The position numbers and the translations under genes are program-made. Positions 9,290-17,500 of a stretch of 37,937 nt of DNA are shown here, piece by piece (the first letter of the stretch is position 1; every line of letters starts with the position of its first letter). Under the pieces are notes generated by a model. That model did no database searches and was not told the origin of the DNA. It saw only the letters and a list, made by a program, of their open reading frames with translations. The stretch is from Endomicrobiia bacterium (GTDB lineage Bacteria; Elusimicrobiota; Endomicrobiia; DTEH01): the NCBI GenBank assembly GCA_025060535.1, contig JANXCA010000009.1, positions 1-37,937 on the forward strand, in the 5' to 3' direction.

Positions 9290-9326
9290 AGACATAACAA
9301 ATATAAACAAAATTCTATAGTTGAAA

Positions 9327-9355
9327 ATTTTATAAAAATGATTTATAAAAGTCAA
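9327..9355 (-). promoter_or_regulatory. Sigma70-like promoter for the tRNA array
   Basis: Minus strand TTGACT-N17-TAAAAT (5/6 matches to each hexamer, ideal spacing), 38 nt upstream of tRNA-Thr and abutting the obg stop codon. Confidence 0.7.
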
Positions 9356-9358
9356 TAA

Positions 9359-10633
9359 TTACTCAATAAATTCAAATTCTACATCTGAAATTAAAACCTT
9401 ATCACCAACCTTAATTCCTTTTTCTTTCAATTTCTTTTCTATCTTTAATTTTTTAAGAATACTATGAAATCTCTCAATACTTTCTTTAGAAGAAAAATCT
9501 GTCATTTTTACGAGATCCTCAATTTTTTTCCCTTTAATTATAAACTTATTATCAATTTTTTCAATTTTGAAATCTTCTTTATATTCTATTATTTCTTGCT
9601 TTTTTTCCAAAATAGGCTCAACATCTTTTATGTCTTCTATGATTTGTACAATTTTTTTTACTAACTCATTAATACCCTCTTTTTTAAAAGCAGATATAGC
9701 TAAAACTGGATATTTCTTCAATTTTAGTTTAAACTTTTTAATTAAAGTATTCTTTGTTTCTAAAGATATCGTGTCTATTTTATTTAATACAACTATCATA
9801 GGTTTTTTAATAAGTTTTTCAGAGTAACTTTTAAGCTCATTTATTACTATTTGATAATTTTTATAGATTTTTTCAAAATCTCCGCAACTTATATCTATTA
9901 AATGCACCAACATCCTTGTTCTTTCAATGTGTCTTAAAAAATCAGTACCTAAACCTTTTCCTTTATGTGCATCTTCTATCAACCCAGGTATGTCTGCAAC
10001 TACTAACTTTTTATCATGATACACTAAAGTGCCCAAATTAGGAGACAGTGTTGTAAAGGGATAATCAGCAATTTTAGGTTTAGCTGCTGTGATCACAGAC
10101 AAAAGTGTAGATTTTCCAGCATTTGGTAAGCCTATTATACCTACATCTGCTATAAGTTTTAACTCTAAAATCAAAGTTACTTTTTCTGATGGTTGACCTA
10201 ACTCAGCTATCCTTGGAGCACGATTTGTGGATGACTTAAAATCAGCATTCCCTCTACCACCTCTTCCTCCTTTAGCAACTAAAACTACTTCATAGGGTTT
10301 TGTTAAATCTGCTAAAAAAATTTTATTTTTGTTTTCATCTAATTTATAAACAACTGTCCCACAAGGAACATCTATATATAAGTCTCTTCCATCTTTTCCA
10401 TACATATTTTTGCCTTTCCCATGTTCTCCATCCTCTGCTTTGAAATGAGGTCTTAAAGTAAAATCATAAAGAGTAGTAATGTTAGGATTTGCTCTTAAAT
10501 ACACATCACCACCTTTACCGCCTCTTCCACCATCCGGACCACCATATGGAACAAATTTCTCTCTTCTAAAACTTACACAACCATTTCCACCCTTCCCTGA
10601 TTCTACATATATTTTTACAACATCTACGAACAT
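9359..10633 (-). CDS. obg: GTPase Obg/CgtA
   Basis: FVDVVKIYVESGKGGNGCVSFRREKFVPYGGPDGGRGGKGGDVY Obg fold; G1 GLPNAGKSTLL, G3 DIPGLIEDAHKGKGLG, NKID; C-terminal OCT-like domain. Confidence 0.97.
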   Translation of the reverse strand: MFVDVVKIYVESGKGGNGCVSFRREKFVPYGGPDGGRGGKGGDVYLRANPNITTLYDFTLRPHFKAEDGEHGKGKNMYGKDGRDLYIDVPCGTVVYKLDENKNKIFLADLTKPYEVVLVAKGGRGGRGNADFKSSTNRAPRIAELGQPSEKVTLILELKLIADVGIIGLPNAGKSTLLSVITAAKPKIADYPFTTLSPNLGTLVYHDKKLVVADIPGLIEDAHKGKGLGTDFLRHIERTRMLVHLIDISCGDFEKIYKNYQIVINELKSYSEKLIKKPMIVVLNKIDTISLETKNTLIKKFKLKLKKYPVLAISAFKKEGINELVKKIVQIIEDIKDVEPILEKKQEIIEYKEDFKIEKIDNKFIIKGKKIEDLVKMTDFSSKESIERFHSILKKLKIEKKLKEKGIKVGDKVLISDVEFEFIE

Positions 10634-10634
10634 A

Positions 10635-10874
10635 TCAACTTAAAGGAACAACCTCTACTATTTGTTTGTCCTTACTAAGATGTTTAAAAACAACTTTTCC
10701 TAAAATTTTTGAATGTATTGTGAAATCTTTAGAAATATAAGTGTTTTTCCCAGCTAAAAACTTCGTACCTCTTTGTTTTAAAATAATCTGTCCAGGTTTT
10801 ACTATTTGATCATGGTAAACTTTTATTCCTAGATATTTAGGGTTGCTATCCCTTCCATTAGTAACATGTGCCAT
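10635..10874 (-). CDS. rpmA: 50S ribosomal protein L27
   Basis: NGRDSNPKYLGIKVYHDQIVKPGQIILKQRGTKFLAGKN; adjacent to obg; strong SD GAAAGGAGTTAAAGCTATG. Confidence 0.95.
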   Translation of the reverse strand: MAHVTNGRDSNPKYLGIKVYHDQIVKPGQIILKQRGTKFLAGKNTYISKDFTIHSKILGKVVFKHLSKDKQIVEVVPLS

Positions 10875-10894
10875 AGCTTTAACTCCTTTCTTAA

Positions 10895-12022
10895 TTATTC
10901 AATTATGCTTCTGTTATAATTTATTAAATGAGAGTTTCCTTCTTCCGATAGCCATAAAGAATTTTTGTCTATAAAAAAGCTTGAGATAACTCTATTTGCT
11001 AAAAAATCTAATTTGTAAGAGTTCACTATTTCTTTGTAACCTTTAAGTTTATAAAGTGTATAATTTTTGTCTAAAATCCATATTTTATCTTTATACGAAG
11101 AAGCATATATTATATCCTTTACTAAATAAGGAAATTTTTCTATTACCTTATTTAAATCTTTGTCATATACAACAATTTGTTTGTCTTTATTATCAAAAAC
11201 TAAGATATTATTTTTATAAGCCACAATACAAATAGGTTCAGTTTGAGACAAGTTAACTACTTTAAGTAAAATATTTTTTCCTTTAACTATTACATATTTA
11301 TATATTTTTTTATTCCAAGCATCTAAAATATATAAATAATTTGAAACAAAACATATAGATGTAGGTACAATGTTGTCTCTGGAAAGCTTAAAAGATGTTA
11401 TCATAAATAAAAAATCACCTTTAATTTTATAAAACGCAACTTCTTGTGATGACCAACTACTTAATACAAGCTTATTATCTATAGCATTTATAGAAGATAT
11501 TGTCTCTAATGTAGTTTCATAAAACTTTTGTATTGGCAACTTTTCCCTTAAAACAAATTTCTTACATAATAACGCAAAAAACAAAATCAAAATGCTTACA
11601 CCAAAAAGTAAATTTATTTTTAAAGGAATCTTAAATCCTACTAATTTTTGAAATTGTGGTTTTATTTCTTTTTCTGGTTGTGGAAAAACTGTAATACTTT
11701 CTTCTTTTATTGTCTGTTGAGTATTAAATTTCTCTTTCGAAAGAATACTTATCTTTGTTAATAATTCATTTAAATTTCTCTGTGCTTCAAGATATCTTGG
11801 ATTAAGTCGAAGTGCTTTTTCAAACTCTATCCTTGCTTCTTCTAAAAAACCCTTCTTTGCTAAAGCTCTACCTAAAGAATTATGAACATCAGCATAGTCA
11901 GCACCATATTCTATTGCTTTTTTATACTCCTCAATAGCTATATCTAACTCACCTGTTGCTTCAAAAACCCTACCACGATAATAATGTCTCATCGCATCTA
12001 AAGAAACATCATACTTAGACAT
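10895..12022 (-). CDS. TPR protein with single TM helix and C-terminal propeller-like domain
   Basis: N-terminal TPR repeats (YYRGRVFEATGELDIAIEEYKKAIEYGADYADVHNSLGRALAKKGFLEEARIEFEKALRLNPRYLEAQRNL), TM INLLFGVSILILFFALL, then ~200 aa of repeated beta strands (YLYILDAWNKKIYKY, NILVFDNKDKQIVVYDKD, KIWILDKNYTLYKL). Confidence 0.75.
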   Translation of the reverse strand: MSKYDVSLDAMRHYYRGRVFEATGELDIAIEEYKKAIEYGADYADVHNSLGRALAKKGFLEEARIEFEKALRLNPRYLEAQRNLNELLTKISILSKEKFNTQQTIKEESITVFPQPEKEIKPQFQKLVGFKIPLKINLLFGVSILILFFALLCKKFVLREKLPIQKFYETTLETISSINAIDNKLVLSSWSSQEVAFYKIKGDFLFMITSFKLSRDNIVPTSICFVSNYLYILDAWNKKIYKYVIVKGKNILLKVVNLSQTEPICIVAYKNNILVFDNKDKQIVVYDKDLNKVIEKFPYLVKDIIYASSYKDKIWILDKNYTLYKLKGYKEIVNSYKLDFLANRVISSFFIDKNSLWLSEEGNSHLINYNRSIIE

Positions 12023-12037
12023 AAAATCTCCCTTTAG

Positions 12038-13216
12038 TTAGTCTACAACTGGAAATTCTAATGTTACAGCAGTACCTTTATTAAAAACTGAACTTATATC
12101 TATTTTGCCATTAAATAATTTTATATACCAAAAAGCTTTAAATAAACCTATACCAAAATGCCCTTGTTCAAACTTTGTCGTAAAAAATAACTCAAATACT
12201 TTTGGCAACAAATGCTCAGGTATTCCACAACCATTGTCCTCTATGACTATTTTTTTAGATAACTCAGAGGATAGTAATTTTATAATTATTTTATTATTTG
12301 TGAGTTGGAAAAACGACTCTAAAGAATTTTGTATAACTTCTGATACTATATCTGACAAAATTTGAAAATCTGCTTCAACCATAAGATCTTTATCAGAAGA
12401 AAAAACTTCCTGTGATACTTCAACATTTTTAAAAGATATCTCTTTTTCAAACTTATTTAAAACAAAAGAAATTATTGACTTTAAATCCACTTTTTGAAGA
12501 TTTATTGTAGAAGGAGGTTTTAAACGCTCAGAAGCAGTACGAATTATATCTCTTATTTTATATATCTCTTTCTGAACTACTTCTATTTTTCTATAGGAGG
12601 GATGCCCATCTATTTCATCTTTCACTAAATTAAATGCTTCATCTATTATACCAATAGGATTTCTAAAATATCTTAAACATTCATTCATAAAAGTAGTTAA
12701 TAACTTCATATGTGAAATTACATAATCTATTTTATCTTGTTTTGATGTTTCTTTTAAATATTTTTCTTCTTTTGAGATTGTTTCTATTTTTTCTTTTAAA
12801 TTTTTATTTTCTATCTCTAACTCTGTGATTTTTTTAAGAAGTTCTAAAAGTGACTTATCTTGTTGTAAAGATAAAGCTGACACTTTTGCTATTTGTTGTT
12901 CTTGAGTTGTTTTTAGTTGTTCATATTTTAGCATTATATCTTCTATCTCTTTTTGTAATTTCTGAATGATTTTTTCTTTTTCTTGTAAAATTGTCTCATA
13001 TCCTTTTTTAATCGTCTCAAGCAACATATTTTGGACTTCAGAAAAAAAAGATGGAGAAACCACTCCAGTTGAGTTTATCTGAGGTTTAATATCTAAAATC
13101 TGTGCAGAAAGATTTTCTTTTTTATTTTGTATCTCTTCAGTAAGCTTTTTTATTCTTTCACGAATTTTAATTATTCTTTCTTTTTCTTGTTGTGATAATT
13201 TTTCTAAATCTTTCAT
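12038..13216 (-). CDS. Cytoplasmic histidine-kinase-like HATPase protein with long N-terminal coiled coil
   Basis: C-terminal HATPase_c: VIQNSLESF (N box), IEDNGCGIPEHLLPKVFELFFTTK (G1/F), GHFGIGLFKAFWYIKLFNGKIDISSVFNKGTAVTLEFP (G2/G3); ~150 aa coiled coil; no TM or sensor domain seen. Confidence 0.82.
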   Translation of the reverse strand: MKDLEKLSQQEKERIIKIRERIKKLTEEIQNKKENLSAQILDIKPQINSTGVVSPSFFSEVQNMLLETIKKGYETILQEKEKIIQKLQKEIEDIMLKYEQLKTTQEQQIAKVSALSLQQDKSLLELLKKITELEIENKNLKEKIETISKEEKYLKETSKQDKIDYVISHMKLLTTFMNECLRYFRNPIGIIDEAFNLVKDEIDGHPSYRKIEVVQKEIYKIRDIIRTASERLKPPSTINLQKVDLKSIISFVLNKFEKEISFKNVEVSQEVFSSDKDLMVEADFQILSDIVSEVIQNSLESFFQLTNNKIIIKLLSSELSKKIVIEDNGCGIPEHLLPKVFELFFTTKFEQGHFGIGLFKAFWYIKLFNGKIDISSVFNKGTAVTLEFPVVD

Positions 13217-13221
13217 AAAAT

Positions 13222-14586
13222 TTACGGTATCTCAAGAACACTTCCTGGAACTAGTTGACCCCTTATTATTTTATCTTTGTTTGCTTCATAAATCCTTCTC
13301 CATTCTGAAGGATTTCCATAGTACTTCTCAGCTAACTTAGGTAAAGTATCACCTTCAACTACAGTGTGATATCTTTTTTTAGGTACAGTTGGTTGTAGAG
13401 GTGAAGTAGTTGTTGGCTGTTGAGGTTTTGGTTTTTCTTCAATTTTTCTTGATTCTGCTTCTTTAAGTTTCTTTTCTAACTCTTCTAATTTCTTAAGTAA
13501 AATTTCTTCGGTAGTTGAAAGCTGTTGAGGTTGTGGAGGTTGTAGAGTTGGTGTAAGTTCTTCTTCAGTAGGCATTGGTTGCTTAGAAGTAAAAGATTTA
13601 ATTTGTTCCTCTAATTGTTGTTTTTCTAAAAGAAGTTTGTAATATTCTTTTTTAGAAATCTTTTCTTCTTCTACCTCCACTGGTAAAAATTTGTAATTTA
13701 AAGAAAAACACTGAATACCACCGGTATCAACTTTACTTAAAGGAGACCACATATAAGCATAGTTAAAGCTAATCTGGGAAGTATAAAACCCAAAACCTAA
13801 AGAAATACTACTGTAGTCATTTTTACCATATCCTATTCCAAAAGAAGGAGTAAGTTTTATTTTTTTATTAAAAAATAAAAATTTATATTCAAAAGAAAAA
13901 GCAAAAATATAGTCCATTAAAGAAGAAAATTCGATTTTTAAATTAGGAAAAACTTTTATATTTTTATATTCATATTTATATCCAAAATTCAAACACATCG
14001 GTATATTTTCTTTAGTATATAAACCTACATTTGGCTGAAATATATTTTCTATCAATATACCTAAATAATTAAATTCATTAAACATATACAACCCACCTAG
14101 CGAAGCTGAAAAATAAGAAATTTCTGAAGTTTTTGAAAAAACAGGATTTTGTTTCATATAATCGTCTAAATTATACGACTCTCTATCATATGTGAATTTT
14201 ACTCCAAGTGCAACCTTAGGGATAAGTTCTTTTAGCTGTCTTCCATAAGAAAGTATTATTTTGTTTTTTATATACCAATCTATTATACCAAATTGATTAA
14301 AACCAAAACCTACTATACCATTTAACAATTTCTGGTTAGCACCTAAGCTATTATTAACAAATTTAGTTCCGTCTGTCAAGTTAGGATAAATCAGTCCATA
14401 TGTAAAAGTAATCTCTGGTACTTTAAGATTCCATAAACCTGCAGGATTTAAAAATATACAACTTACTGAATCATCTTTTGCAACTGTGTTATTTAATCTA
14501 AAATTTTCAGCAGAAAAATTCTCAACCGGATTATAACAATATCCTAAGCTAAATAAAAAGATAAAAATTATATTTAAATATTTCAT
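13222..14586 (-). CDS. Outer-membrane beta-barrel (PorV/FadL-like) protein with C-terminal LysM domain
   Basis: Signal-like N-terminus; AENFRLNNTVAKDDSVSCIFLNPAGLWNLKVPEITFTYG is PorV-like; alternating beta pattern; Pro/Gln-rich linker; C-terminal YHTVVEGDTLPKLAEKYYGNPSEWRRIYEANKDKIIRGQLVPGSVLEIP = LysM. Confidence 0.8.
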   Translation of the reverse strand: MKYLNIIFIFLFSLGYCYNPVENFSAENFRLNNTVAKDDSVSCIFLNPAGLWNLKVPEITFTYGLIYPNLTDGTKFVNNSLGANQKLLNGIVGFGFNQFGIIDWYIKNKIILSYGRQLKELIPKVALGVKFTYDRESYNLDDYMKQNPVFSKTSEISYFSASLGGLYMFNEFNYLGILIENIFQPNVGLYTKENIPMCLNFGYKYEYKNIKVFPNLKIEFSSLMDYIFAFSFEYKFLFFNKKIKLTPSFGIGYGKNDYSSISLGFGFYTSQISFNYAYMWSPLSKVDTGGIQCFSLNYKFLPVEVEEEKISKKEYYKLLLEKQQLEEQIKSFTSKQPMPTEEELTPTLQPPQPQQLSTTEEILLKKLEELEKKLKEAESRKIEEKPKPQQPTTTSPLQPTVPKKRYHTVVEGDTLPKLAEKYYGNPSEWRRIYEANKDKIIRGQLVPGSVLEIP

Positions 14587-17500
14587 TTTGCTACTATTAT
14601 TGTCCCTGTAAATGTTTTGTTACCTATTTTTATTTTATAAATATAAATTCCCTTCGGTACAACTTCTTTGTTATCATATCTTCCATCCCAAACAAGTTCT
14701 GTATCTTCCAATTTTAGTTTAGCCACATATCTTAAGTTTAAATCATAAACTTCTCCCTCTGGAGTAGATAAAGTAGGATTAAAAATCACAAAGTGGATTT
14801 TGTTATTTTTGGGAGAAAGAGGAGTAAAAATTTTCCTTGGGTAGATATTTACAATTGCAGGTTCTTCAGAAAAATGTATGACTTTTCTTATAACATATTC
14901 ACCTGTATTTTTTAATGTACATCTTAAAATATTTTTTTCTTTTTCATAATAGGTAGGAATAAGGACATATTCAACACCATTATTAAAAAACACAAGTGGT
15001 CTAAATTTATCATTATTTAAATAATCCTCCTGAAAATTATTCTTCAAAGAAATTTCTAAACTTATTGGTTGTGGTAATGTGTAAGTTATATTTTTATTAT
15101 TTTTTATAACCTCTAATTTATACCTCATAATTACATTTAACCTATCTATATCTTCTTCCTTAACAGACATTGTCGCAACTTGTATTTTATAACCTAAATC
15201 CAAAATTTCTTCATCTACAAATTTAGGAATTATCATTCTTATTTCCTCTAAAGGAATAATCCTGCTACCAGAGTTAAAAGAAGTTATCACATCAGAAGGA
15301 GCACTTTCTATATCTCCATATGTTATTGCCTTTATAAAGTAGTAGTAGGTAGTAAAATAAATATAATCTATAAACATTGTAATAGTTGAAGATACAAACT
15401 TATACACTGTATCTGTGCTCAGAAGAGTTTCATAATCCTGGCTACGATATATGTTGTAGCCCTTTATATCGTCTGCAGCTGATCCATCTGTATAGGTTTG
15501 AACTTTTTGCCAATATAAAATAAATCTGTATTGTTGTTGTTGGTAAGTTATTTTTTCTACTCTTGAAGGAATATTTATTATTCCTACAAAAAAACTTTCT
15601 TTATTAGCGTCACTACTTATTCCCTCCTCATCTATTGCAAGCACTTCATAATAATATGTTGTATTTTGTGTTAAATTTATCTGTGGTTGATAAGTAGTAG
15701 TTGAAACTTCTACATCAATTATTGATTCAGAAAAATCTTCTTTAGAAAAAACTTTCAATCTATATTTAATAATTTTAGTATTAGGCTCTTGATGAGAAGA
15801 AGGACTCCATTTAAAAACCGGTTTTCTTAAATTAGTTTCACCTTTAGGAGATAAAATTTCTACAGGATTTGGTCTAAAATAAGGCACATAAAACTGAAAA
15901 ACATTTGAATCTCTCCACAAACCTCTACTATCATAAGCAACTATTTTCCAATAATAAGTAGTATTCATCAAAAGTTTATATTCTATAGTATGTACAGATA
16001 CTGTAGAAGATATTATTGTGGTTGTAGTTATTTTAGATGGAAAATTACTTCTAGTAGATAATTTTAATTCATAATAAACTATATTATCGTCTTTATCCAC
16101 AGCTAATGACCAACAAAATTTTGGATTCCTTGTTAAAACTGTTCCTGAGGGATAATAAATCTCAAAAAATTCAGGAGGGTCATTTTGCAAGTCCACAAAA
16201 AAATAATTTATCTGTGAAGTTTTTTTGCCTATTTGGTTATAGGCTTCCACATACCAAAAGTATGTAGTGTTTTCTTTTAATGCTGAAGTAGAATAAGAAA
16301 TTACTTGAATTTCTTTATAATTTTTATATGGATCTAAAGAAAGGACAAAATAATTAGTTGTTTGTTTTTCAGCCTCACCAAGAAAGATTTTATAATTTAT
16401 TGGTTTCCACCATTCTGTTTTGTTTGCTGCAGTCCAAGTTAAATTTAAAGGTTGATGTTGAATACGAACAAATGTGAAAGTAGAACCAGGTGACAATAAA
16501 TAAAAATCGTCTGGCAAGTCATCTTGAAGATCTACTATAAATAAATAAGATGAAATACTTTTTGTATAATTCCCTTTACTGTCATATGCTTCTACCCACC
16601 AATAATATATAGCATTTTCTTTAAGCAAAGATAAATCTAAATTATAATTTAAAGTTGTACTTCCCAAAACTATAATATATGTAGAGTGCCCAACTACATA
16701 ACTATCAAAGGTAGAAATAACTATTCTATAATGATGAATATAATCTTTCGGATCGGATTCATAACTTGGTTGCCAACTTAAAAAAATATTTCTTTCTTTT
16801 ATTACACCAGATGTTATATTTACATAGAAACTTTTTGGCTCTTCTTCAATAGAATTTATCCAAAAAGAGCTAACAGTAGAACTAGAAACACCTCCATATT
16901 TATCATTCGCAACTACTTGCCAAAAATACTGAGTGTTTTCTTTAAAATCAAAAGAAACTTCTATTTCTATTGTACTATTTAACTGTTTACCTAAATTTGA
17001 AGCTATATCTTCATATTTTTCATACACAGAAAAATCTGACATACTAGAAATATATAGAGTATAAAAAACTATATCTTCATCCGGATCTCCTTTATTTTTA
17101 AATTTAAACTTTGGATTTGTTGTGTTTACAACTTCATCATTTATCGGATATTCTAATTCAAAATTTCTTGGTTCAAAATTTGTTGTTTGGAAATAAAAAG
17201 TAGAATACGGAGTTTGAAAATTGCCAAATCTATCATATGCTTTCACATACCAAAAATATGTTGTTCTTGGTTGAAGATCAAAATTTAAAACAAAACTTGT
17301 AGTTGAAGAATAAAAACTATATTGAAAAGAAAAATTAGCTCTACTACTTATCACTAACACATAACTTGAAATTATGGGGTCATAGTTGTCTGGATCATAC
17401 ACCTGTTCCCAGTAAAATGTAGGTCTGAAGGTTTTAATCCCAACTGCAAAAGGTGAATTTATAGAAACACCCGGAGATAAAAGATTAAATTTGTATGGCT

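Noticed and set aside
9464-9827. Plus-strand ORFs 9464-9664 and 9567-9827
   Set aside because: Antisense to obg; Phe/Ile-rich low-complexity translations.
12105-12365. Plus-strand ORF 12105-12365
   Set aside because: Antisense to the HATPase domain of the kinase-like gene.
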